Source: Rhodospirillaceae bacterium (GTDB lineage Bacteria > Pseudomonadota > Alphaproteobacteria > UBA828). Taken from it: 34,062 bases of DNA. The notes below the pieces were generated by a model that was not told where the DNA came from, searched no databases, and saw nothing but the letters and a program-made list of their open reading frames with translations. The stretch spans positions 1 through 34,062 of the forward strand of contig JABIXB010000249.1 in NCBI GenBank assembly GCA_018666805.1, given 5' to 3'. Positions 8,047-15,999 of the stretch are shown in pieces (the first letter of the stretch is position 1; the number at the start of each line of letters is the position of its first letter). The position numbers and the translations under genes were made by a program.

Positions 8047-8886
8047 TCAAAGCTTGCGCAGCCAGAGCGACGATTCGATCGCGCCGGACGGGCGCAGGAT
8101 GCGTGAGACGGCCGAGCGGCTGAGGACTTCGCGCATGCGTGAGGCGACGAAGTGGCTGGCGAACACCGGCGCGTAGGATTTCGATGTCAGCAGCGCCGCC
8201 ACGGCAAGCTGCTCGTTATAGCCGCGCCATGCCCAGTGATGGGGATAATCATCGGGCAGGAAGATATCGTGAAAATGCACCAGCACGCCGGACGGCAGCG
8301 CCGGCAGGGCGCGGTTGATCAGCAAATCCACATCCGATCCCGGCATCAAAACATGGCTTGAATCGATAAACAGCATGTCGCCCGGATTGAGCGCGTCGAA
8401 CACCTGCAGGCCAATTTCCTGCACCGGTGCGCGCAGCAATTCGAGATCGGGAATGCCGTGCAGGCTGGAACGGGGATGGGGATCAATTGCGGTGATGCGG
8501 CCATCAATGCCGCCGTCACGCATGGCGCGGGCGAGAAAACGGGTGGAATGGCCGGAGCCGACCTCGACGATATGCTTGGGCCGCCCGGCGCGCACCAGGG
8601 TATAGGCCACTGCCGCATCGAGACGGGGAAACCAATCCTGATCCCAGCGCGGCTCGGGCGGTGTATCGCGGCCAATATTCTTGAGGTCTGTTATGAAGCC
8701 GTCCATGCCGTCCAAGAGGGTGCGGAAATCATCCTCATGGCCGTGCAACATATCGCCCAACAGCGCATAGGGAGCGCGGGCGCCAGGGGGCGGTAAGGCA
8801 TGGGCGTAGCGATAAGGAATAAAGAAGCCCTTGCGCCCGAGGCCGAGCACGGTCGCCAGACCCATCATCTTCAAGCGCAAGCTCAT
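8047..8886 (-). CDS. Class I SAM-dependent methyltransferase (Methyltransf_24-like)
   Basis: A 279-residue protein. The central part reads HIVEVGSGHSTRFLARAM (SAM motif I), then RITAIDPHPR (motif II acidic end) and GDMLFIDSSHVLMPGSDVDLL, followed by GVLVHFHDIFLPDDYP. This order is typical of the Methyltransf_24 group of class I methyltransferases with an H-x-HDIFxPxDYP segment, often found in glycan or secondary metabolite loci. ATG at 8886 is preferred because GGAGA lies about 10 bases upstream; the open frame continues further but into the upstream gene. It is the second gene of a likely two-gene operon with the metallo-hydrolase, 40 bases apart. Substrate unknown. Confidence 0.78.
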   Translation of the reverse strand: MSLRLKMMGLATVLGLGRKGFFIPYRYAHALPPPGARAPYALLGDMLHGHEDDFRTLLDGMDGFITDLKNIGRDTPPEPRWDQDWFPRLDAAVAYTLVRAGRPKHIVEVGSGHSTRFLARAMRDGGIDGRITAIDPHPRSSLHGIPDLELLRAPVQEIGLQVFDALNPGDMLFIDSSHVLMPGSDVDLLINRALPALPSGVLVHFHDIFLPDDYPHHWAWRGYNEQLAVAALLTSKSYAPVFASHFVASRMREVLSRSAVSRILRPSGAIESSLWLRKL

Positions 8887-8926
8887 CGTCGCGGTTCTCC
8901 GCTTGTTATTGTTGTTGATATTTCTT

Positions 8927-9760
8927 TCACGGGCGCAGGACCAGGCCCTCGCGCGCCACGACGGACCCCGGGCGGGCATCGGTAACGTCACGCGCGATAC
9001 GATCCATAAACGTATCGTCATGCCCCGGATCATGGTGGAAGACGACAAATTTTTTCGCTTCCGCTATCTCACACAGCTTTACGCCTTCGCGCCAAGTCGA
9101 ATGACCCCAACCGACATGGTTGGGATATTCCTCATCCGTATAGGTCGAATCGTAAATCACCAAATCCGCCCCCCGGGTCAGATCGACCAGCGCTTTGTCG
9201 GGGCCGCCTTCGGTATGTTCATGGTCGGTCAAATAACAAATCGAGCGGCCGGCGAACTCGATACGGTAGCCGGAAGCGCGATTGGGATGGTTGAGGTGCG
9301 CCGTGCGCACCTCAATGCCGGGCCGGGGCTTGAGCGTGTCACCAATGACGAAATCCTCAAAGCTGATATTGGCGCGCAGTGTTTCAGAATTGAGCGGGTT
9401 CAGCGGATCGTTGAGCAGACCGAGCATCAGATCCTGAATGCGGTATTCCGGGATCAAATGGCCGGCCCGGATGTTGAGCCGGGTATCCTTGTCGAGGCCG
9501 GGAGAAAAATGCGGCCAACCCCAAATATGGTCGTAATGGGTGTGCGTGAGAAAGAGATCGGCATCGAGCGGGCCGTCGCCACGCACATGTTTGCCCAGTT
9601 CCGCCAAGCCCGTTCCGGCATCGAAAATGAGCAAGCGGCCGCCACAACGGATTTCCAAACAGGAAGTATTTCCGCCATAACGCGACGTTGCTGCGCCGGG
9701 GCACGGTATGCTCCCCCGCACGCCCCAAAAACGCACAAAGAATTCCACCTCTGCGGACAC
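8927..9760 (-). CDS. Metallo-beta-lactamase-fold hydrolase (PhnP/RNase Z-like group)
   Basis: A 277-residue protein of the MBL superfamily. It starts with the FWGVRGSIPCPG and YGGNTSCLEI segments of the COG1235-type group. The metal-binding motif is THTHYDHIWG (His73, His75, Asp77, His78 from the chosen start). Further ligands are probably the His in VRTAHLNHPN, the Asp in CYLTDHEH and the His in FVVFHHDPGHDD. The family includes phosphodiesterases acting on cyclic nucleotides or phosphonate-pathway intermediates; no substrate can be assigned here. GTG at 9760 is chosen because AGGGGA sits about 5 bases upstream; a TTG at 9775 would add five residues. It is divergent from the crotonase gene. 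Confidence 0.85.
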   Translation of the reverse strand: MSAEVEFFVRFWGVRGSIPCPGAATSRYGGNTSCLEIRCGGRLLIFDAGTGLAELGKHVRGDGPLDADLFLTHTHYDHIWGWPHFSPGLDKDTRLNIRAGHLIPEYRIQDLMLGLLNDPLNPLNSETLRANISFEDFVIGDTLKPRPGIEVRTAHLNHPNRASGYRIEFAGRSICYLTDHEHTEGGPDKALVDLTRGADLVIYDSTYTDEEYPNHVGWGHSTWREGVKLCEIAEAKKFVVFHHDPGHDDTFMDRIARDVTDARPGSVVAREGLVLRP

Positions 9761-9930
9761 GCTTTCCCCTGCCAACTGGCCTCTAAAATTGAGCCGCAGT
9801 CTGCCTCAAGCGCGGCACGGGTGAAAGCCCAAATTGCATATATTAATTTTCCTTCCGGCTACCCTCAGGCGCCATCCTGAAGTAGGGTTTGCGCCAAATT
9901 TCATTCCCTCTCTTAACATGTGATCATTTT

Positions 9931-10701
9931 ATGCCCGCAACCATATCCCCGACCATCACCTATGCCGCCAAGGGTCACCGTGCCTATCTCACCCTGATGC
10001 GCGAGGCCGCGCATAACCGTTTGCGCGAATCCGACCTGGTGCAATTAGAGACGCTGATCGAGGAGATTAACCAAGCGGAAGATATTCGCGTCGCCATTCT
10101 CACCGGCAGCGGCAGCAAATGCTTTTGCGCCGGCTTCGAGATCAGCGATATCGAAGCCACCGATTGGCAGGACAATCAGTTTGGACGCACGATTGGGCGG
10201 CTTGAAGCGGCCCGCCCGGCAGTGATCTGTGCGCTTAACGGTTCGGTCTATGGCGGCGCCTGTGAAATCGCCCTGGCCTGCGATTTCCGTATCGGCGTCA
10301 GCGGTATGGAGATGCGCATGCCGCCGGCCAAGCTCGGCCTGATTTATTTTGCCCCGGGGCTGAAACGCCTGGTCTCGCGCATCGGCCTCGGCGCCACCAA
10401 GCGCCTGCTGCTCACGGCCGAGACGATGGACGCGGAGACCCTGCTCGAGATTGGTTTTCTCGACCGCCTGGTGGCGCCCGAGGCGCTCGCCACCGAGAGC
10501 GAAGCCTTGGCGGCGCGCATTGAAGCGCTATCTCCGCTTGCGGTTCAAGGCATGAAAAAACTACTCAACGATATCGCGGCCGGCGAATTGGATGCGGCTG
10601 CGGCTGAACGAAGCGCGCTTGAATCGTTCCGCTCGGAGGATGCCAAGGAAGGCATCCGGGCGTTCAAGGAAAAACGCACGCCGCGCTTTAGCGGCCGCTA
10701 G
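9931..10701 (+). CDS. Enoyl-CoA hydratase/isomerase (crotonase) family protein
   Basis: A 256-residue crotonase-fold protein. The first oxyanion-hole region is KCFCAGFEISDI and the second is NGSVYGGACEIALACDFRIG, where the Glu of CEIALA matches one catalytic glutamate of hydratases. The second hydratase glutamate normally lies in a PE pair just downstream; here the equivalent segment reads MPPAKLGLIYFAPG, with proline in its place. It is therefore probably not a classical hydratase and could be an isomerase, hydrolase or another crotonase activity. ATG at 9931 is preferred over a TTG at 9889; no good ribosome binding site precedes it. The MFS gene follows after 12 bases, suggesting co-transcription. 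Confidence 0.85.
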   Translation: MPATISPTITYAAKGHRAYLTLMREAAHNRLRESDLVQLETLIEEINQAEDIRVAILTGSGSKCFCAGFEISDIEATDWQDNQFGRTIGRLEAARPAVICALNGSVYGGACEIALACDFRIGVSGMEMRMPPAKLGLIYFAPGLKRLVSRIGLGATKRLLLTAETMDAETLLEIGFLDRLVAPEALATESEALAARIEALSPLAVQGMKKLLNDIAAGELDAAAAERSALESFRSEDAKEGIRAFKEKRTPRFSGR

Positions 10702-10713
10702 GCGGATTGCCCG

Positions 10714-11961
10714 ATGCCACCCGCGCACGATCCCGCCGCCACAGCGCCAGGCGAGAAGCCGACAAGCTGGTTCGGCGTTGCAACCGGATTCGGCCTCGGC
10801 GCGCTTGCCGCCTATCATCTGTTCAAGCTGCCGCCGATCTTGCCGATATTGTTGCAGCAATATGATTACGGCCTTTTCGCGGCGGGCGCGTTCATGTCTA
10901 TTTATGCGGCGATCGGCTTGGCCACATCGGCCCTGCTCGGCAGCCGGTTACAGCGCCACGGCATGCCGCCTTTTTTGCTGGCATCGGCGTTGTTTTTTAT
11001 TTTGGGCAGCGTTCTCACCATTGCCGCTCCCGGCGAGGTGACGCTGATGCTGGTGGCGCGCGGGCTCGAGGGGATCGGCTTTTCCGTGCTCGCCATCGCC
11101 GCGCCGGTGCTGGCTATCGCCAGCGCAAACAATCGGCACAAAACCATCGCCATCGCCATCTTTGCCGCATGGATACCGGCCGGGCAGTTGATCGTCTTGG
11201 CCGTCGCCCACCCATTTGCCGGCAGCGGAGAATGGCGCGCCATATGGTGGGTCGGCATTGCCTTGACGATCATTGTTGTCGCGCTCGGCTGGCGCGCCAG
11301 CAACCGCCACGCGCCGCGCCGCAATAAGGCGGATCGTGGCGGCCCCGCGCCGCTCAGTGATTTTTCCCGGCGCGACCGCCTGGCCCTGACCCTGGTGGCG
11401 GTTATTTTCATGCTGTGGTCGACAGAGATATTCGTGATGCTGACCTGGCTGCCGCAATATCTTGTCGATGCGCGCGGCCTCGATACCCAAGAGACGATTC
11501 TGGTCTACGCCCTGCCGATCCTTCTCGTCCTGATCTTCAATGTTGCCGGCGGTTACGTACTGCGCGCCGGCGTACCACTGGCGCCGCTGCTGGCGTTCAG
11601 TCTTCTGCTCCAGGCGGCGGTGTGGTTTTTACTGCCAAGTTTTGACGATATGGCATTCGGACTGGCCGGTCTGGTGGTGTTTGGCATTGCTGCGGGAATT
11701 TCTCCGACCTGCCTGTTCGCGGCACCAGCCTTAATCCTCGGCCCCAGCAACGCCGGCGGCAGCGCCTTTGGCGTCATTATGACCGGGCGCAGTACCGGCG
11801 TTTTGCTTGGGCCGATATTGTTGCCGCCGGTATTGCTCGCCATGGGCGCGTGGCGTGATATCGGCCCGATCTTCGGCGGCGTCTCATTGGCCGCGACGCT
11901 CGTTACGCTCGGGCTGATTGCTGTATTGACGCGGCGCGGCGGCGATAAAAGAACGGCTTAG
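10714..11961 (+). CDS. Major facilitator superfamily transporter
   Basis: A 415-residue protein with about 12 hydrophobic segments in two halves, joined by a charged, proline- and arginine-rich cytoplasmic loop near residues 195-225 (NRHAPRRNKADRGG). After helix 2 there is SRLQRHG, the position of the MFS loop 2-3 motif. The overall pattern resembles CynX/NimT-like members, which move small anions or drugs. The substrate cannot be told. It starts 12 bases after the crotonase gene and ends tail to tail with the response regulator gene (stop codons adjacent at 11961/11962). Confidence 0.85.
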   Translation: MPPAHDPAATAPGEKPTSWFGVATGFGLGALAAYHLFKLPPILPILLQQYDYGLFAAGAFMSIYAAIGLATSALLGSRLQRHGMPPFLLASALFFILGSVLTIAAPGEVTLMLVARGLEGIGFSVLAIAAPVLAIASANNRHKTIAIAIFAAWIPAGQLIVLAVAHPFAGSGEWRAIWWVGIALTIIVVALGWRASNRHAPRRNKADRGGPAPLSDFSRRDRLALTLVAVIFMLWSTEIFVMLTWLPQYLVDARGLDTQETILVYALPILLVLIFNVAGGYVLRAGVPLAPLLAFSLLLQAAVWFLLPSFDDMAFGLAGLVVFGIAAGISPTCLFAAPALILGPSNAGGSAFGVIMTGRSTGVLLGPILLPPVLLAMGAWRDIGPIFGGVSLAATLVTLGLIAVLTRRGGDKRTA

Positions 11962-12651
11962 TTAGCTCACCAGCCGGTAGCCGCCGCCCTCCGTCACCAG
12001 GAGCTGTGCATTGGAGGGGTCTGTCTCGATCTTTTGGCGCAGGCGGTAGATATGGGTTTCGAGCGTATGCGTGGCAACGCCGGCATTGTAGCCCCAAACC
12101 TCATTGAGCAAGACCTCGCGCCCGACCACCTGATCGCGCGCGCGGTAGAGATATTTGAGGATCGCCGTTTCCTTTTCCGTTAAACGAATCTTACGCTCAC
12201 TGTCGGGATCGATCAGCATTTTCGCCGCCGGGCGAAAGGAAAACCGGCCAATCGTGAAAATCGCATCTTCGCTCTGCTCGTGCTGGCGCAATTGGGCGCG
12301 GATACGGGCGAGCAACACGCCGAGGCGAAACGGCTTGGTGACATAATCATTGGCGCCCGAATCGAGGCCGAGAATTGTATCGGCCTCACTGTCGGCGCCG
12401 GTGAGCATAATGACCGGCGCCTTGACGCCGTTGCGCCGCATCAGCTTGCACAGCTCGCGCCCATCCATATCGGGCAGGCCGACATCGAGCAGGATCAAAT
12501 CAAATCTTTTGCTTTTGACGACCTCAAGCGCTTCAGCGCTGTTTGCCGCCTCGGTCGCGGAAAACTCTTCATAAACGCCAAGTTGCTCCGCCAATGACTG
12601 GCGCAGCGCCTCATCATCATCGACGAGCAATATGCTCTTGCGGGAGCTCAT
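11962..12651 (-). CDS. OmpR/PhoB-family response regulator
   Basis: A 229-residue two-domain regulator. The receiver domain has the acidic cluster D11-D12-D13, the phospho-acceptor Asp56 in LILLDVGLPDMDG, Thr84 in IMLTGAD and Lys106 in YVTKPF. A C-terminal winged-helix DNA-binding domain follows, with LTEKETAILKYL, REVLLNEVWGY and the recognition region THTLETHIYRLRQKIE. It should act as a phosphorylation-controlled transcription factor. No histidine kinase gene is present in the window, so it is an orphan here. ATG at 12651 is chosen (GGGTGA a few bases upstream); a TTG at 12663 is possible. Confidence 0.92.
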   Translation of the reverse strand: MSSRKSILLVDDDEALRQSLAEQLGVYEEFSATEAANSAEALEVVKSKRFDLILLDVGLPDMDGRELCKLMRRNGVKAPVIMLTGADSEADTILGLDSGANDYVTKPFRLGVLLARIRAQLRQHEQSEDAIFTIGRFSFRPAAKMLIDPDSERKIRLTEKETAILKYLYRARDQVVGREVLLNEVWGYNAGVATHTLETHIYRLRQKIETDPSNAQLLVTEGGGYRLVS

Positions 12652-12977
12652 AATTTCACCCAAAACAGTGCCAAAGTCGTATGACGTAGATAATGATTAA
12701 ATTTCGCCAAACTGCAATGCTCCAGAGGTAGTTTTTGCGGGCTGGGGGCGGGTGCGCGATACCGTCCCGTTTGCCGTGATCGACGAAGATTGGCGGCGCG
12801 TCAAAAAGGCGCTGAAATCGCGCCTCGAAGCACGCTAGGCAAATTCGACCCGGTAAATTATGCCGCCCACCCCCTGTCCGGCGGGCAAAATCGCTGTAAT
12901 TCATTGATTCCACACGAAACCCGAATGGCGCGCCGATTGCACTGATAAAGCGATAGGTGTGTTGTGAAGGACGTATA
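12652..12977. other. Intergenic region between divergent genes, with a coding-like fragment
   Basis: About 326 bases between the response regulator and the next plus-strand gene. One plus-strand frame is open from 12701 to a TAG at 12836-12838 and reads like genuine protein near its end (PFAVIDEDWRRVKKALK), yet it lacks an ATG and a ribosome binding site. It may be a remnant of a lost gene or chance. The rest should hold promoters for both flanking genes, but I see no clear -35/-10 pair. Confidence 0.4.
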
Positions 12978-13973
12978 GTGGCTTTCGACAATTTAGAGAT
13001 GATGAGTGTCCGCGACCGGGCGGGCCTCAATCATCAGCAAAAACTGTTCAACCTCTCGGGCGGGCCAAAAGACCCCTCCAGCGGGCAGGAGTTCGCCCAG
13101 GTGATCGCCGAGGCCGCCGGCCTTGACGGCAATCAAGCCATTGCCACGCGGCAAGGCGAAGCCTTTTTTGGCGATGACGGCTTCGGTTTCGATGATTTCG
13201 TCGACCTTATCAATCCGCTGCAACACATCCCCATTGTTTCCTCGATCTATCGCGATTTAACCGGCGACACGATTTCAGACGGCGCGCGCATTTTTGGCGG
13301 CGCCATATTCGGTGGCCCCATCGGCTTTGCTTCGGCGATCGGAAACGTCGCCGTCAAGGAGGTGGCCGGCAAGGATGTCGGCGAACTCGCGCTTTCCGTG
13401 TTTGATTCCGATACACCCGAGGGCGAGATCTTAACCGCCGGCATTTCGCCCGCACCGCTGCCAAGCGTCACCGATGTGAAAAACCTGTCTAATATTGCCC
13501 CTGCCGCCGGACCGGTAGCGGACATTATTTCCGAAACTGAATCGGCCGCGCGCGATAATGCAGCGGCGCTCTCGGCATTTGCCGCGGACCTCGCCAAGCC
13601 GACGGCGCAACGCAGCGTGCCCGATTATCTCGACCGGATGAGCGAAGCGGACAAGGCGCTGCTGCTGTCTTCGATTGGGCTGGCGTCTGACACGGCGGCA
13701 AAATCGGTGCCGGAGAAGGCAGCGCAAAAGCTTGCGCCGCGCGAAGTGGCGCCAAAGCAGGTGCAGGAGCTGTTCGTGCGTTCCGCCGCCACACCGGACA
13801 GCCCGCCGATAAACAGCGCCGTGATGGAATGGCCGGATGCGAAAGTACCGCCCGGAATAGATCCGAATTCGCCCGACTGGATTGCCAAATCAATGTCGCG
13901 CGCGCTCGACAAATATGAGCAAACATTCGATGCCACGCGCAAAAAAAGCGACCAGATAGATTCCAAAATTTAG
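12978..13973 (+). CDS. Conserved-looking protein of unknown function with a glycine-rich hydrophobic segment
   Basis: A 331-residue protein. GTG at 12978 is chosen because AAGGA lies 7 bases upstream; a GTG at 12957 is less well placed. Residues about 72-130 contain FDDFVDLINPLQHIPIV, then TGDTISDGARIFGGAIFGGP, then IGFASAIGNVAVKEVAGKDVG. The spaced glycines suggest a membrane-inserting or helix-packing hairpin. Similar INPLQHIP...IFGG segments occur, as far as I recall, in unannotated alphaproteobacterial proteins. The C-terminal two thirds are Ala/Ser/Pro rich and low in complexity. No signal peptide or enzyme motif was seen. It lies 9 bases upstream of the YkuD-like gene and is probably co-transcribed, which hints at an envelope role. 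Confidence 0.7.
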   Translation: MAFDNLEMMSVRDRAGLNHQQKLFNLSGGPKDPSSGQEFAQVIAEAAGLDGNQAIATRQGEAFFGDDGFGFDDFVDLINPLQHIPIVSSIYRDLTGDTISDGARIFGGAIFGGPIGFASAIGNVAVKEVAGKDVGELALSVFDSDTPEGEILTAGISPAPLPSVTDVKNLSNIAPAAGPVADIISETESAARDNAAALSAFAADLAKPTAQRSVPDYLDRMSEADKALLLSSIGLASDTAAKSVPEKAAQKLAPREVAPKQVQELFVRSAATPDSPPINSAVMEWPDAKVPPGIDPNSPDWIAKSMSRALDKYEQTFDATRKKSDQIDSKI

Positions 13974-13982
13974 GTTTTTGAT

Positions 13983-14609
13983 GTGAGCGATACCAAGTCA
14001 GAACAAAGTGACGCACAGGAAAAGCTTGACCTTCGGGTCGATGCTTCGGGAATGCTGCGCTGGAACGATGCATGCTTCCCTTGCGCCATTGGCAAGAACG
14101 GTATCAACCAAAGCAAAATCGAAGGCGACGGCACCACGCCACTCGGTAATTTTCCGCTGCGCCGGGTGCTCTATCGCCCCGACCGGCTCTCGCCGCCGCG
14201 CTCGGCGCTGCCCACCGCGCCATTGTCGCCGCGCGACGGCTGGTGCAAGGATCCGAGCCACAGCCTCTATAACCAGCAGGTTCGCCAACCCGTTCAGGCA
14301 AGCTGTGAATTGCTGTGGCGCACGGATGGCATATACGATTTGATCGTCGTGCTCGGCCACAATGACAGCCCAGTTGTGCCCGGCACCGGCAGTGCTCTTT
14401 TTCTCCACGTCGCGGCGGACAATCTGAAAGCGACGAAGGGCAGTATTGCACTGCGCCAAAACGACCTTCTTACCATTCTCGGCAAATGCGACCCGTGTGC
14501 GCGGCTTTGCGTCGATGACATCGAGGCGCTCGCCCTGGAGGGCAGGCGGGAGTCGGCACAGGCGTCGGGAAACAATCCGCTCGACGCTTCTTTCGGGACG
14601 TCGCGCTAG
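13983..14609 (+). CDS. YkuD-like (L,D-transpeptidase fold) protein lacking the expected catalytic cysteine
   Basis: A 208-residue protein matching the COG3786 branch of YkuD proteins: DGTTPLGNFPLRRVLYRPDR, then a DGWCKDP segment, YNQQVRQP, YDLIVVLGHND and GSALFLHVAAD. In active members the sequence after the histidine ends in a GC(V/I)AL motif, where Cys is the nucleophile. Here it reads KGSIAL: residue 154 is serine, encoded AGT at 14442-14444. One base change from TGT would explain it. The fold otherwise looks intact, so the protein may be inactive, a binding protein, or use serine. The start is GTG at 13983. There is no obvious signal peptide, although the family acts on peptidoglycan. A short tail with C-D-P-C-A-R-L-C follows the domain. 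Confidence 0.8.
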   Translation: MSDTKSEQSDAQEKLDLRVDASGMLRWNDACFPCAIGKNGINQSKIEGDGTTPLGNFPLRRVLYRPDRLSPPRSALPTAPLSPRDGWCKDPSHSLYNQQVRQPVQASCELLWRTDGIYDLIVVLGHNDSPVVPGTGSALFLHVAADNLKATKGSIALRQNDLLTILGKCDPCARLCVDDIEALALEGRRESAQASGNNPLDASFGTSR

Positions 14610-14637
14610 AGAAATGGCGCGCGAGAAGAATGGTGCG

Positions 14638-15345
14638 CTAAGCCGCGCGCGCGCCGAAGATCGCGCTGCCAACGCGAATATGCGTGGCGCCAAAAGCTAT
14701 GGCGGTCTCGTAATCCGCCGTCATGCCCATGCTCAATTTCGTCAGGCCATGGCGCTCGGCAATTTTTTTCAATAGCGCGAAATGCGGCGCCGGCTCTTCA
14801 CCGTGCGGCGGCAGGCACATCAGCCCGACCAGGGGAAGCGCGTATTTCTCCATGCAAGCATCGATCAGGGCATCCGCATCGCCCGGCAGCACACCTGATT
14901 TCTGCGCCTCCTCGCCGGTGTTGACCTGAATAAAACATTCCGGCCGGCGCTCCTGGCGCGTTATTTCCTCGGCCACCGCGCGTGCCAGCTTTTCCCGGTC
15001 GAGCGAATGAATGGCATCCGCCAGCGCCACTGCATCGCGCGCCTTGTTGCTTTGCAACGCGCCGATAAGATGGAGGCGCGCCGCCGGAAAGCGTGCTTGC
15101 AAATCCGGCCACTTGCCCGCCGCCTCCTGCACCCGGTTCTCACCGAAATCGAGATGGCCGGCGGCGAGCACCGGCTCGATAAGTTCCGCCGGCCGCGTTT
15201 TGGATACGGCAATCAAGGTAATTTCCGCCGCGTCACGCCCGGCGGCCTTGGCCGCTTGCGCGATGCTGTCGAGAACATGGCTAAAATTCTCGGCCACAGA
15301 TGCCACAGACGGTGCCGATTCGGTTTGAATGCTTTCTTGCGTCAT
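14638..15345 (-). CDS. yggS: YggS/PLPBP-family pyridoxal phosphate-binding protein
   Basis: A 235-residue protein of the alanine-racemase N-terminal fold. The PLP lysine is Lys49 in LIAVSKTRP. Other family hallmarks are DFGENRVQEAAGKW, LHLIGALQSNKA, CFIQVNTGEEAQKSG and the C-terminal LSMGMTADYETAIAFGATHIRVGSAIFG, which binds the phosphate. The family keeps free PLP and amino/keto acid pools in balance and has no clear catalytic activity. Length is usual. ATG at 15345 is used. It is divergent from the ThiE/TenI-like gene with only 35 bases between starts, and convergent with the YkuD-like gene (28 bases). Confidence 0.95.
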   Translation of the reverse strand: MTQESIQTESAPSVASVAENFSHVLDSIAQAAKAAGRDAAEITLIAVSKTRPAELIEPVLAAGHLDFGENRVQEAAGKWPDLQARFPAARLHLIGALQSNKARDAVALADAIHSLDREKLARAVAEEITRQERRPECFIQVNTGEEAQKSGVLPGDADALIDACMEKYALPLVGLMCLPPHGEEPAPHFALLKKIAERHGLTKLSMGMTADYETAIAFGATHIRVGSAIFGARAA

Positions 15346-15380
15346 GTCAGCCTGTCCTCATCCTTGGCGAAGAAACGAAT

Positions 15381-15986
15381 ATGATGAAGCTAGCAGAGCT
15401 GGCAATTTGGCTCAATTCAGACAACGCGCCCGGCCTCGGCCTGCCGCCGCTGATTATGGTAACGGATGTGAGGCGCCTGCCTGATCCGCTCGGCGCCGCG
15501 GCTAAGCTACCGCCTGGCAGCGCCATATTGCTGCGCGACTATGAATTGGCGGAGCGCGCGGCGCTGGCCGGGCGCCTGGCGATTGTGGCGCGCCGGCATG
15601 GCCTTAAATTACTGATTGGTGGAGACGCCGAATTGGCAATTCGTGTCGACGCTGCCGGCGTTCATTTTTCCGAGACACGGGCCAGCGAGGCGCGGCGCTG
15701 GCGCCATCGCAAGAACTGGTTGATCACCGTTGCCGCCCATTCGCGCACGGCATTGCGAAGTGCCGCCCTCAGCGGTGCGGATGCGGCGCTTCTATCGCCG
15801 GTTTTCAGCACGAAAAGTCATCCTGGCCAGGCGCCGCTCGGCGCCGCCGGCTTTACCCTGTTGGCGTCGCGCGCGGCGCTGCCAGTTTATGCCCTGGGGG
15901 GAATTGACGAAAACAACGCGGCCCGGCTGCTGAGCAGTCCGGCAGCCGGCATTGCCGCTATTGGCGCCTTCAATCCGATAAATTAA
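15381..15986 (+). CDS. Thiamine phosphate synthase/TenI-family protein
   Basis: A 201-residue TIM-barrel protein of the ThiE/TenI family. Recognisable parts are LIMVTDVRRLPDP (strand 1), AILLRDYEL, LKLLIGGDAELAIRVDAAGVHFSE, LITVAAHS, the segment ADAALLSPVFSTKSHPG with PLG shortly after it (phosphate/pyrophosphate site), and VYALGGIDENNAARL. The motif set fits either thiamine phosphate synthase or its TenI-like relative; ThiE members usually have clearer pyrophosphate-binding residues, so no symbol is assigned. ATG at 15381 (or 15384) has only a weak GAAGAA ahead. No TPP riboswitch can fit in the 35-base gap to yggS, and no other thiamine genes are nearby. It ends 13 bases from the end of cysNC, in convergent orientation. 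Confidence 0.8.
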   Translation: MMKLAELAIWLNSDNAPGLGLPPLIMVTDVRRLPDPLGAAAKLPPGSAILLRDYELAERAALAGRLAIVARRHGLKLLIGGDAELAIRVDAAGVHFSETRASEARRWRHRKNWLITVAAHSRTALRSAALSGADAALLSPVFSTKSHPGQAPLGAAGFTLLASRAALPVYALGGIDENNAARLLSSPAAGIAAIGAFNPIN

Positions 15987-15999
15987 TCCGTGGCGAAAC

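Noticed and set aside
7937-8176. A 79-codon plus-strand ORF with a signal-peptide-like start (ATMLEAFWGSAYGQ)
   Set aside because: Its second half is antisense to the methyltransferase C-terminus, no ribosome binding site is visible, and the hydrophobic part is short. It is probably chance.
12656-13030. A 124-codon minus-strand frame across the gap upstream of the response regulator
   Set aside because: It partly covers the start of the plus-strand gene at 12978, lacks a ribosome binding site and has no recognisable protein pattern.
15346-15380. Possible TPP riboswitch ahead of the ThiE/TenI-like gene
   Set aside because: Only 35 bases separate it from the divergent yggS start and no THI-box sequence is present.
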